Assembly (NCBI GenBank): GCA_965278965.1
Contig: OZ257127.1
Span: 3,472,001 to 3,536,000 of the forward strand
DNA length: 64,000 nt
Source of the DNA: UBA10649 sp965278965
GTDB taxonomy: Bacteria > Actinomycetota > Actinomycetes > S36-B12
Reading direction: 5' to 3'
The translations under genes were made by a program, and so were the position numbers. Every line of letters begins with the position of its first letter. Position 1 is the first letter of the stretch. The notes under the pieces are model-generated. The model was not told the origin of the DNA and did no database searches. It worked only from the letters and a program-made list of their open reading frames with translations. Positions 53,267 through 64,000 of the stretch are shown in pieces.

Positions 53267-54543
53267 GCCTGGTGCTTCGCGGAGTCCGCCCGTACGGCGA
53301 GGATGCCGTCGACCTGGTCGTCGCCGACGGGGTGATCGTCGACATCGTCCCGCCCGGGACGGGGGACGGTGACGTCCTCGACGCTGACGGTCTCGTCGCG
53401 CTCCCGGGGTTCGTCGATCTCCACACGCACCTGCGCGAGCCGGGCCGGGAGGATGCCGAGACCGTGCTGTCGGGCTCCCAGGCGGCCGCCCTCGGGGGTT
53501 TCACGTGCGTGCACGCCATGGCCAACACCAACCCGGTCGCCGACACGGCCGGCGTGGTCGAGCAGGTCTGGCGGCTCGGTCAGGCAGCCGGTCTCGTCGA
53601 CGTCCGCCCGGTGGGCGCGGTCACGGTAGGCCTCGGCGGCGAACGCATGGCCGAGCTCGGGGCGATGGCCGACTGCGCCGCGGCGGTCCGTGTGTTCAGC
53701 GACGACGGCAAGTGCGTCCACGACGCCGTGCTGATGCGGCGTGCGTTGGAGTACGTCAAGGCGTTCGACGGCGTCGTCGCCCAGCACGCGCAGGAGCCGC
53801 GGCTGACCGAGGGCGCGCAGATGAACGAGAGTGCGCTGTCCGGTCGGCTCGGCCTGGCCGGGTGGCCGGCTGTCGCGGAGGAGGCGATCATCGCCCGCGA
53901 CGTCCTGCTCGCCCAACACGTCGGCTCTCGGCTGCATGTGTGCCACGTGTCGACGGCGGGCTCGGTGGATGTCATCCGCTGGGCCAAGGAGCGCGGCGTG
54001 CAGGTCACCGCGGAGGTCACGCCGCACCACCTGCTGCTGACCGAGGAGCTCGTCGCGTCGTACGACCCCGTCTACAAGGTCAACCCGCCGCTTCGATCGG
54101 CCGACGACGTCGCGGCGCTGCGGATGGCTCTGGCTGACGGGACCATCGACGCCGTCGCGACCGACCATGCCCCGCACCCGCACGAGGACAAGGACTGCGA
54201 GTGGGCCTCAGCCGCCATGGGCATGCTCGGCCTGCAGACCGCGCTCGGGGTCGTCCTCGAGACGATGGTCCAGCCGGGCCTGCTCGACTGGCGGGGCGTG
54301 GCGGACCGGATGTCCCGTCGGCCGGCGCGCATCGGAGCGGTGACCACGCAGGGCCATGACCTGGTCGTCGGCGCGGTGGCGAATATCACCGTCATCGACC
54401 CGGACGTCGTCACGGTCGTCGCGCCCACCGACCTCGCCTCGCGCAGCCGCAACACGCCGTATGCGGGCCGTGAGCTGCCCGGGCGGGTCGTGCACACCCT
54501 GTTCGCCGGGACCCCCACGGTCCGGGACGGGGCCCTCGCATGA
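53263..54543 (+). CDS. pyrC: Dihydroorotase
   Basis: 426-residue class I dihydroorotase. Zinc-binding DLHTHLREPG near residue 55, AQHAQEPRL, LHVCHVST and TDHAPHPHEDK with the catalytic Asp. GTG start overlapping pyrB; stop overlaps the next gene by four bases. Confidence 0.96.
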   Translation: MSLVLRGVRPYGEDAVDLVVADGVIVDIVPPGTGDGDVLDADGLVALPGFVDLHTHLREPGREDAETVLSGSQAAALGGFTCVHAMANTNPVADTAGVVEQVWRLGQAAGLVDVRPVGAVTVGLGGERMAELGAMADCAAAVRVFSDDGKCVHDAVLMRRALEYVKAFDGVVAQHAQEPRLTEGAQMNESALSGRLGLAGWPAVAEEAIIARDVLLAQHVGSRLHVCHVSTAGSVDVIRWAKERGVQVTAEVTPHHLLLTEELVASYDPVYKVNPPLRSADDVAALRMALADGTIDAVATDHAPHPHEDKDCEWASAAMGMLGLQTALGVVLETMVQPGLLDWRGVADRMSRRPARIGAVTTQGHDLVVGAVANITVIDPDVVTVVAPTDLASRSRNTPYAGRELPGRVVHTLFAGTPTVRDGALA

Positions 54544-55091
54544 GCGCCGTGGTCGCCGCCGACTACGTCGAGCAGGCATCCGTGACGAACTGGCCGCTGC
54601 GCGTGGCCCTCGTCGTTGCGGTTGTCCTCGCGATCGCCTGGGCGCTGTGGGCGATGCGCCGGGGCTGGGTCCACCGCAAGCAGCGCCAGTCCGACGTGCC
54701 CGCGCCTGCGGACAACCCGCCGGCCGGCGCGGTCCTCGGGACGCCGGTGCCGGGGCTGTTCGCCGGCACCGGGACGCAGGGCGACTGGATGGACCGGATC
54801 GTCGTGCACGACCTGGGGGTGCGTAGCCGGGGCGCGCTGTCGTACGGCCCGGACGGCATCTGGCTGGACCGGGTCGGCGCCCGAAGCGTGTTCATCCCGG
54901 CCCACGCGATCACCGGTGTCCGCACCGACCGCGGCGTCGCCGGCACGGTCCGCGACCGTGACGGGATGATCGTCGTGACCTGGCGGCTCGGTGACCGCGT
55001 GCTCGACACCGGGTTCCGGGCGGATGAGGGTGCCGACCACCGGGCTTGCTTGGATGGGCTCATGTCCACGTTCGCCACGCAGGCCCACTGA
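54540..55091 (+). CDS. Membrane-anchored PH-like protein of the pyr operon
   Basis: 183-residue protein: one membrane helix near 21-40, a basic/Pro-rich linker, then a PH-like beta domain (about 75-165: ALSYGPDGIWLDRVGARSVFIPAHAITGVRTD). Genes of this kind lie between pyrC and carA in many actinobacteria, with no known function. It starts inside the pyrC stop and overlaps carA by one base, so it is locked into the operon. Confidence 0.8.
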   Translation: MSAVVAADYVEQASVTNWPLRVALVVAVVLAIAWALWAMRRGWVHRKQRQSDVPAPADNPPAGAVLGTPVPGLFAGTGTQGDWMDRIVVHDLGVRSRGALSYGPDGIWLDRVGARSVFIPAHAITGVRTDRGVAGTVRDRDGMIVVTWRLGDRVLDTGFRADEGADHRACLDGLMSTFATQAH

Positions 55092-56226
55092 TGGCGCGGT
55101 CAGGGGCGGTGCTCGTCCTCGAAGACGGGCGGACGATGCATGGCGACGCCTACGGCGCCGTGGGCACGACCTTCGGCGAGGCCGTCTTCACGACCGGCAT
55201 GAGCGGGTACCAGGAGACCCTCACCGACCCGTCGTACCACCGGCAGATCGTGACGATGACTGCGCCGCACATCGGCAACACGGGAGTCAACGCCGTCGAC
55301 CCGGAGTCGGGCCGGATCTGGGTGGCCGGGTACGTCGTCCGCGACCCCTCGCGCGTCTCGTCGAACTGGCGCGCGACCGGCGGCCTGGAGGACGAGCTCG
55401 TCTCGCAGGGGATCGTCGGCATCAGCGGCATCGACACCCGGGCGCTCACCCGTCACCTGCGCGAGCGCGGCGCGATGCGGGCCGGGGTGTTCAGCGGGGC
55501 CGATGCGAAGCGCCTGCCCGCCGAGCTGCTCGAGCAGGTGCTGGCGAGCCCGGAGATGACCGGTGCCGACCTCACGGCCGATGTCACGACGCCGCAGCCG
55601 TACGTCGTCCCCGCGATCGGGGAGCGCCGGCTCACCGTCGCCGCCGTCGACCTCGGCATCAAGGCGATGACCCCGCACCGCATGGCGGAGCGGGGGATCG
55701 AGGTGCACGTCGTCCCGGCGTCGATCTCCCCCGACGAGATCCGCGCCCGCGGCGTGGACGGCGTCTTCTTCTCCAACGGGCCGGGCGATCCGGCCACGGC
55801 CGACGACGCCGTCGCCCTCATGAGCTCGTTCCTCGCCGACCGCACGCCGGTCTTCGGCATCTGCTTCGGCAACCAGGTCCTCGGCCGTGCCCTCGGGCTG
55901 GGCACGTACAAGCTGCGGTACGGCCACCGCGGCATCAACCAGCCGGTCCAGGACCTTGCGACGGGCCGCGTCGAGGTGACGGCGCACAACCACGGCTTCG
56001 CGGTCGACGCCCCGCGTGGGGCCGACTTCGACACCCCGTTCGGGCGTGCCGGCGTCAGCCACGTGTGCCTGAACGACGACGTCGTCGAGGGGCTGCGCTG
56101 CCGTGATATCCCGGCCTTCAGCGTCCAGTACCACCCGGAGGCGGCGGCCGGCCCGCACGACGCCCGCTACCTGTTCGACGAGTTCGTCGACCTCATGCTC
56201 GCCCACCGCGAAGGACGGACCGCCTG

Positions 56227-56227
<1 letters not shown>
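55091..56227 (+). CDS. carA: Carbamoyl-phosphate synthase small subunit
   Basis: 378-residue glutaminase subunit. N-terminal FGEAVFTTGMSGYQETLTDPSY; amidotransferase nucleophile in FGICFGNQVLG (family often GICLGHQ) and catalytic His/Glu in YHPEAAAGPHD. Supplies ammonia to CarB. ATG 55091 within TGATG overlap. Confidence 0.97.
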
Positions 56228-59520
<3,293 letters not shown>

Positions 59521-59532
59521 GAAGGGGCAGCA

Positions 59533-60387
59533 GTGGCGGTCCAGGTGAAGGGCGAGGTGCTCGACGTACGTCGCGTCGGCGCGTACCAGGTGCTCTCGCT
59601 CACGGCTCCGGGCATCGCCGACGTCGCCCGTCCGGGTCATTTCGTCACACTGGGGATCGGCGGCGAGGAGAGCAGCATGCTGCTGCGCCGCGCCTTCGCG
59701 ATCCATCAGGTCCAGTCCCGCGGCGTGTACGGGGGCACCCTGGACGTCGTCATCAGCGTGCACGGCAAGGGAACCCGGTGGCTCGCCGACCGTCGACGTC
59801 ACGACGTCATCGACATCGTCGGACCGCTCGGCCGGCCCTTCGTCCTGCCCCGGCAGGCGGCGGCCTGCGTGCTCGTGGGTGGCGGCTACGGCTCGGCGCC
59901 CCTGTTCATGCTCGCCGAGCATCTGCGCGAGCGCGGCTGCCGGGTCGACGTCGTCGTCGGTGCGTCCACCGAGGAGAAGCTGTTCGGCACCCTCGAGCTC
60001 AAGCGACTGGCGTCCAACCTCACCATCACGACTGACGACGGTTCGCTGGGGGAGCGGGGCCGGGTCACCGACGTGCTGCCCGCCGTCATGGAGCGCGTCG
60101 ACGCCGACGTGGTCTACGCGTGCGGCCCGATGGGGATGCTCGAGCAGGTGGCGCGGGTCGCGGCGGAGCGGTCGGCCTACAGCCAGTGCGCGGTCGAGGA
60201 GGCGATGGCCTGCGGCATCGGGGTCTGCATGACGTGTGTGCTGCCGGTCCGCAGTGAGGACGGCGTCACCCGGATGCTCCGCTCGTGCGTCGAGGGTCCG
60301 GTGTTCCGCGGCGACCTCGTCCGGTGGGCCGACATCGGCACGATCCCGGCCGACACGCTGGGCGCACCGCAGGAAGGGGGTCACTGA
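59533..60387 (+). CDS. pyrK: Dihydroorotate dehydrogenase electron transfer subunit
   Basis: 284-residue ferredoxin-reductase-like subunit. FAD site near LLRRAFAIHQV, NAD-binding VLVGGGYGSAPLFMLAEHL, VVYACGPMGML, and a C-terminal 2Fe-2S site CGIGVCMTC with a further Cys in RSCVEGPVF. It passes electrons from the class 1B PyrD to NAD+. GTG start 59533 with GGAAGGGGC upstream; overlaps pyrD by one base. Confidence 0.94.
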   Translation: MAVQVKGEVLDVRRVGAYQVLSLTAPGIADVARPGHFVTLGIGGEESSMLLRRAFAIHQVQSRGVYGGTLDVVISVHGKGTRWLADRRRHDVIDIVGPLGRPFVLPRQAAACVLVGGGYGSAPLFMLAEHLRERGCRVDVVVGASTEEKLFGTLELKRLASNLTITTDDGSLGERGRVTDVLPAVMERVDADVVYACGPMGMLEQVARVAAERSAYSQCAVEEAMACGIGVCMTCVLPVRSEDGVTRMLRSCVEGPVFRGDLVRWADIGTIPADTLGAPQEGGH

Positions 60388-61409
60388 TGACCCGGGCGCT
60401 GATCTCCCACGACCCGATGCCCGGCGAGGAGCCCGTCGCGGCGATCGACATGAGCGCCGAGCTCGGCGGCCTGCAGATGCCCAGCCCGGTCCTGACGGCG
60501 TCCGGTTGCGCCGCCGCCGGCCGCGAGCTGGACCAGTTCGTCGACATCACCGAGCTGGGCGCGATCGTGACGAAGAGCGTCATGCTCGCGCCGCGGTCGG
60601 GCCGGGCGACACCACGCATGGCGGAGACGCCGAGCGGGATGCTCAACTCGATCGGCCTGCAGGGTCCGGGGATCGACCGCTTCCTCGAGCACGACCTCGC
60701 GTGGCTGTCCGAGCGCGGGGCGCGCACGATCGTCTCGATCGCCGGTGGCACCGTCGACGAGTACGGCAAGCTCGCCGCCCGGCTTCGGCTCGCGCACGGG
60801 ATCTCGGCGATCGAGGTCAACATCTCCTGCCCCAACGTGGAGAGCCGGGGTCAGGTCTTCGCGTGCAATCCCGACACGGCGGCCGCCGTGATCCAGAACG
60901 TCCGCCGCCACAGCGACCCCCGCATGCCGATCCTGGCGAAGCTGTCGCCCGACGTGACCGACATCGTCGCCATCGCCCAGGCCGTCGTCCGGGCCGGTGC
61001 GACCGGGGTCTCCGTCATCAACACGCTCCTGGGCATGGTCATCAACCCCGACACGATGCGCCCGCATCTCGCCGGCATCACGGGCGGCCTCTCCGGTCCG
61101 GCGATCCGTCCGGTCGCGGTGCGCTGCGTCTGGCAGATCCGTCAGGCGTTCCCCGACCTGCCGATCCTCGGGATGGGCGGCATCCGCTCCGGGCTCGACG
61201 CGCTGGAGTTCGTCCTCGCCGGCGCGAACGCGGTGTCCGTCGGCACTGCGGTCTTCCACGATCCGTCTGCTCCCGCGCGGATCCACACGGAGCTGCAGCG
61301 CGCCCTCGTCCATCGCGGGTTCGGCAGCTTCTCGCAGGCCGTCTCCTACGCGCATCGCGCGCCCGACCCCGTGGAGGTCGACGATGAGTTCGACTACGTC
61401 GCTGAGTAG
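60387..61409 (+). CDS. pyrD: Dihydroorotate dehydrogenase, class 1B catalytic subunit
   Basis: 340-residue FMN enzyme oxidising dihydroorotate to orotate. Class 1 features: active-site Cys in VNISCPNVE (class 2 has Ser), no N-terminal membrane helix, and partner PyrK next door. FMN/substrate motifs NTLLGM and MGGIRSGLDALEF are seen. N-terminal 35 residues form an extra lead before the barrel. Overlaps pyrF by 26 bases. Confidence 0.94.
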   Translation: MTRALISHDPMPGEEPVAAIDMSAELGGLQMPSPVLTASGCAAAGRELDQFVDITELGAIVTKSVMLAPRSGRATPRMAETPSGMLNSIGLQGPGIDRFLEHDLAWLSERGARTIVSIAGGTVDEYGKLAARLRLAHGISAIEVNISCPNVESRGQVFACNPDTAAAVIQNVRRHSDPRMPILAKLSPDVTDIVAIAQAVVRAGATGVSVINTLLGMVINPDTMRPHLAGITGGLSGPAIRPVAVRCVWQIRQAFPDLPILGMGGIRSGLDALEFVLAGANAVSVGTAVFHDPSAPARIHTELQRALVHRGFGSFSQAVSYAHRAPDPVEVDDEFDYVAE

Positions 61410-62118
61410 CGCCCTGGCACCGGTCGCCGTCGCCCTCGACGCGCCCGACCTCGAGACCCTGTCCCGGTGGTCGGCGGCTGTCGCCGGTGTCGTCACGACA
61501 GCCAAGGTGGGCCTGGAGGTCTTCTGCCGTGACGGCGCCGAGGCCGTCCACGCGGCGCGGCGGGCCGCCCATGAGGCGTCCGGCCACGGCATCGACATCT
61601 TCTTGGACCTCAAGCTGCACGACATCCCGGCGACGGTGCGGGGCGCGGCACGCGCGGTCGCCCCGCTGGCCCCCGCCTACCTGACCGTCCACGCGGCCGG
61701 TGGGCCCGAGATGGTCGCAGCCGCGGTGGAGGCGCTCCCGCAGACGCGGGTCACCGCCGTCACGGTGCTCACGTCGCTCGACGAGGACGCGCTGGAGCGC
61801 ATCGGCCTGGTCGGGCCGCCGTCAGCGGCGGCCGTTCGGCTGGCGATCCTCGCCGTCGACGCCGGTGCGCGTGCCATCGTCTGCTCCCCGCAGGAGGTCG
61901 CCGCGATCCGCGCAGCAGTGCCGGCCGGCATCACCCTCATCACCCCGGGTGTCCGGCCCGCCGGTGCGGGCCTGGACGACCAGCGCCGCGTCGCGACCCC
62001 CGCGCAGGCGATCGCCGACGGCGCCGACCTGCTCGTCGTGGGCCGCCCGATCACCGGTGCGAGTGATCCGCGCGCGGCCGCGGAGGCGATCGCCGCCGAG
62101 ATCACGGCGGCGGCATGA
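61384..62118 (+). CDS. pyrF: Orotidine 5'-phosphate decarboxylase
   Basis: 244-residue (beta/alpha)8 decarboxylase giving UMP. Active-site DLKLHDIPATV and the C-terminal phosphate-binding region (LITPGVRPAG, VVGRPIT) are present. It resembles the short classical group rather than the longer actinobacterial type 2 form. ATG 61384 lies within pyrD. Confidence 0.93.
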   Translation: MSSTTSLSSALAPVAVALDAPDLETLSRWSAAVAGVVTTAKVGLEVFCRDGAEAVHAARRAAHEASGHGIDIFLDLKLHDIPATVRGAARAVAPLAPAYLTVHAAGGPEMVAAAVEALPQTRVTAVTVLTSLDEDALERIGLVGPPSAAAVRLAILAVDAGARAIVCSPQEVAAIRAAVPAGITLITPGVRPAGAGLDDQRRVATPAQAIADGADLLVVGRPITGASDPRAAAEAIAAEITAAA

Positions 62119-62435
62119 GCACGCCGCCCCGCACCGACGAACAGCGCTCCGCCGCCCTCGCCGCCGCCCTTGCTGCCCGGCAGGAGCGGGCGCACCTGCG
62201 CCAGGCCATCAAGTCGCGCGCGATGGCCGCCGCAGACGTGATCCGCGGGGCCGACGAGAACACCGTGTGGGCCGGGCTGCGCGTGACCTGGCTGCTGGAG
62301 TGCGTCCCGGGTCTGGGCTCCGTGCGGGCGGCTCGGCTCATGGACACGGTGGGCATCTCGCCGACGCGCCGCGTCCGTGGCCTCGGCGTCCATCAGCGCG
62401 AGGCGCTGCTCGCCGCCCTGGCTACGTCGTCGTGA
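62115..62435 (+). CDS. mihF: Actinobacterial integration host factor
   Basis: 106-residue nucleoid protein of the mIHF type, unrelated in sequence to the HU/IHF family. Basic central helix (LRQAIKSRAMAAADVIR), conserved WAGLRVTWLLECVPGLGSVRAARLM with a helix-two-turn-helix-like element. mihF-gmk-rpoZ-coaBC is a conserved actinobacterial order. Overlaps pyrF and gmk by four bases each. Confidence 0.93.
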   Translation: MSTPPRTDEQRSAALAAALAARQERAHLRQAIKSRAMAAADVIRGADENTVWAGLRVTWLLECVPGLGSVRAARLMDTVGISPTRRVRGLGVHQREALLAALATSS

Positions 62436-63055
62436 GCAGGCCGGCGGCGCTCGTCGTGGTGTCCGGTCCGTCCGGGGTGGGCAAGAGCACGGTCGTCCGC
62501 GAGGTGCTCGCGGTCGACCCGTCGATCTGGCTGTCGGTCAGCGTCACGACCCGTGCCCGCCGGCCCGGGGAGGTCGACGGCACCGACTACTCCTTCGTGA
62601 CGGCGCAGGCCTTCGACGAGCTGGTTGCCACCGATGGCCTGCTGGAGTGGGCCGAGTTCGCGGGCAACCGCTACGGCACCCCGCGCCGTCCGGTCGAGGA
62701 GCGGCTCGCCGCCGGCCGGACCGTGCTGCTGGAGATCGAGCTGCAGGGCGCCCGCCAGGTTCGGGCTGCGATGCCCGGAGCCCGGCTGGTGTTCCTCGCG
62801 CCGCCGTCGTGGGAGGTCCTGACCGGCCGGCTGACCGGCCGAGGGACCGAGGACCCGGCCGCGGTGGCCCGCCGACTGGAGGTCGCGCGGACCGAGCTCG
62901 CCGCTGCGGACGAGTTCGACACCGTCCTCGTGAACGCCGATGTCCAGGAGTGCGCCGCGGCCTTGCTAGCATGGGTGGCCGATCCTGCCCGCGTTCCGCG
63001 CGGGTCCGTGCCGGTGCTCCCGCCGGCGAGTCCCATGAATGAGGCTTCGACGTGA
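62432..63055 (+). CDS. gmk: Guanylate kinase
   Basis: 207-residue kinase for GMP to GDP. P-loop SGPSGVGKSTV near residue 10, GMP-binding SVTTRARRPGEVDGTDY, and EWAEFAGNRYGTP. GTG start in the GTGA overlap with mihF; overlaps rpoZ by four bases. Confidence 0.97.
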   Translation: MSRPAALVVVSGPSGVGKSTVVREVLAVDPSIWLSVSVTTRARRPGEVDGTDYSFVTAQAFDELVATDGLLEWAEFAGNRYGTPRRPVEERLAAGRTVLLEIELQGARQVRAAMPGARLVFLAPPSWEVLTGRLTGRGTEDPAAVARRLEVARTELAAADEFDTVLVNADVQECAAALLAWVADPARVPRGSVPVLPPASPMNEAST

Positions 63056-63354
63056 GCACTGCCACCCGCCCCGAGGGCATCACCCACCCGTCGATCGACG
63101 CGCTGCTGGAGAAGACCGACTCCAAGTACTCGCTGGTCATCTACGCGTCCAAGCGCGCGCGGCAGATCAACGCGTACTACTCGCAGCTCGGTGAGGGGCT
63201 GCTGGAGTACGTCGGCCCGCTCGTCGAGACGCACGTCCAGGAGAAGCCGCTGAGCATCGCGCTTCGCGAGATCGACGCCGGCCTGCTCGTGAGCGAGCCG
63301 CTCGCCGAGGAGGGCGACGTCATCGCCGTCGAGGTCTCCGACGACGACGTCTGA
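63052..63354 (+). CDS. rpoZ: RNA polymerase omega subunit
   Basis: 100-residue omega subunit assisting assembly of the core enzyme. Core KYSLVIYASKRARQINAYYSQL near residue 25 and EKPLSIALREIDAGL fit; the acidic tail ends EVSDDDV. Overlaps gmk by four bases. Confidence 0.96.
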   Translation: MSTATRPEGITHPSIDALLEKTDSKYSLVIYASKRARQINAYYSQLGEGLLEYVGPLVETHVQEKPLSIALREIDAGLLVSEPLAEEGDVIAVEVSDDDV

Positions 63355-63394
63355 CCCGGACCTCTCCGGCCCGGCGCTCCACCTGCCCGCGCGC

Positions 63395-64000
63395 ATGCCC
63401 CCGCACGTCGTCCTCGGCGTGGCCGGGGGCATTGCCGCTTACAAGGCCTGTGAGGTCCTGCGGGGGCTGACCGAGTCCGGCTGCGACGTCACCGTCGTGC
63501 CGACGGCGGCCGCGCTGCGGTTCGTCGGTGCCGCCACGTGGTCGGCCCTTTCCGGCAAGCCGGTCGCCGCCGATGTATGGACCTCGGCGCACGAGGTGCC
63601 GCACGTGCGCCTGGGCCAGAACGCCGACCTCGTCCTGGTCGCGCCGGCGACGGCCGACCTGCTCGCCCGGGCCGCGAACGGCCTGGCCGACGACCTGCTG
63701 ACCAACGTCCTGCTGACCGCGCGCGGTCCGGTCCTGCTCGCGCCGGCGATGCACTCCGAGATGTGGCAGCACCCGGCGACGCAGCGCAACGTCGCGCTCC
63801 TGCGCGAGCGCGGCGTCCTCGTGCTCGAGCCGGCCAGCGGACGGCTGACCGGCGCGGACACCGGCCCGGGACGCCTCCCCGACCCCGACCAGATCGTGGC
63901 CGCTGCCCACGACGTGCTCCGCCGTGGCGTCGCGACCGCCGACCTGCGCGGGCGGCACGTCGTCGTGAGCGCCGGTGGTACGCACGAGGCCTGGGACCCG
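63395..64000 (+). CDS. coaBC: CoaBC, flavoprotein part (runs off window)
   Basis: First 202 codons of phosphopantothenoylcysteine synthetase/decarboxylase, coenzyme A pathway. CoaC domain motifs: GVAGGIAAYKACEV, the catalytic His in VPHVRLGQNADL, APATADLLARAANGLADDLL and APAMHSEMWQHPA (most members have PAMN). The CoaB domain begins at the window end (VVVSAGGTHEAWDP). ATG 63395. Confidence 0.95.
   Translation, partial: MPPHVVLGVAGGIAAYKACEVLRGLTESGCDVTVVPTAAALRFVGAATWSALSGKPVAADVWTSAHEVPHVRLGQNADLVLVAPATADLLARAANGLADDLLTNVLLTARGPVLLAPAMHSEMWQHPATQRNVALLRERGVLVLEPASGRLTGADTGPGRLPDPDQIVAAAHDVLRRGVATADLRGRHVVVSAGGTHEAWDP

Overview
The window is chromosomal DNA of a high-GC actinobacterium. Signs of this are a bifunctional PriA in place of HisA/TrpF, the actinobacterial integration host factor next to gmk, the SOS mutasome imuA-imuB-dnaE2 behind an actinobacterial LexA box, a PyrR-binding RNA leader, the HGxxx/Trp-operon membrane proteins and a DUF222 HNH endonuclease. 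Most starts are ATG or GTG. Many genes have a TANNNT -10 hexamer only 6 to 8 bases before the start codon, which suggests leaderless mRNAs. Order and family cannot be fixed from sequence alone; the mix of markers (TIGR03085 protein, class 1B PyrK/PyrD) would fit Propionibacteriales-like lineages, but this is inference.

Layout. 1-8.3 kb: 3' end of mutM, smc, lspA, rluD, then a leftward operon padR-DUF1048-ABC ATPase-permease. 8.4-19.2 kb: dnaE1, a small membrane protein, leftward LON-domain and ybaK genes, then the histidine operon hisD-hisC-hisB-hisH-priA-hisF. 19.2-27.3 kb: an accessory block with a MocR regulator and divergent small gene, a TfoX-N protein, and the LexA-controlled mutasome imuA-imuB-dnaE2. 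27.3-38.6 kb: TIGR03085 gene (leftward), hisI-trpE, two Trp-locus membrane proteins, a two-component system, DUF2752, trpC-trpB-trpA, a DsbA-like protein and lgt. 38.8-48.5 kb: a secreted cupredoxin-like protein, gltB-gltD, pyk, an unknown membrane-anchored protein and a VOC protein. 48.6-51.7 kb: a disrupted DUF222-HNH gene and a polytopic ligase-like membrane protein. 51.7-64 kb: the pyrimidine operon pyrR-pyrB-pyrC-(PH-like)-carA-carB-pyrK-pyrD-pyrF, then mihF, gmk, rpoZ and the 5' part of coaBC.

The genes form coherent pathways: histidine and tryptophan synthesis share PriA; pyr genes make UMP from glutamine and aspartate under PyrR; gltBD makes glutamate and has a GlnR-like box upstream. 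A similar GlnR-like box precedes the secreted protein next door.

The most unusual content is not a gene but a set of small palindromic repeats of at least four families (A to F below, 50 to 93 bases). They sit between operon genes, at the edges of accessory cassettes, and inside coding sequence: one 57-base copy is in frame within imuA, one is at the start of imuB, and two copies interrupt the DUF222-HNH gene. No tRNA, rRNA, CRISPR array or complete insertion sequence was seen. No stretch over 300 bases lacks a gene; the longest gaps are 39759-40004 and 38606-38810, both described.
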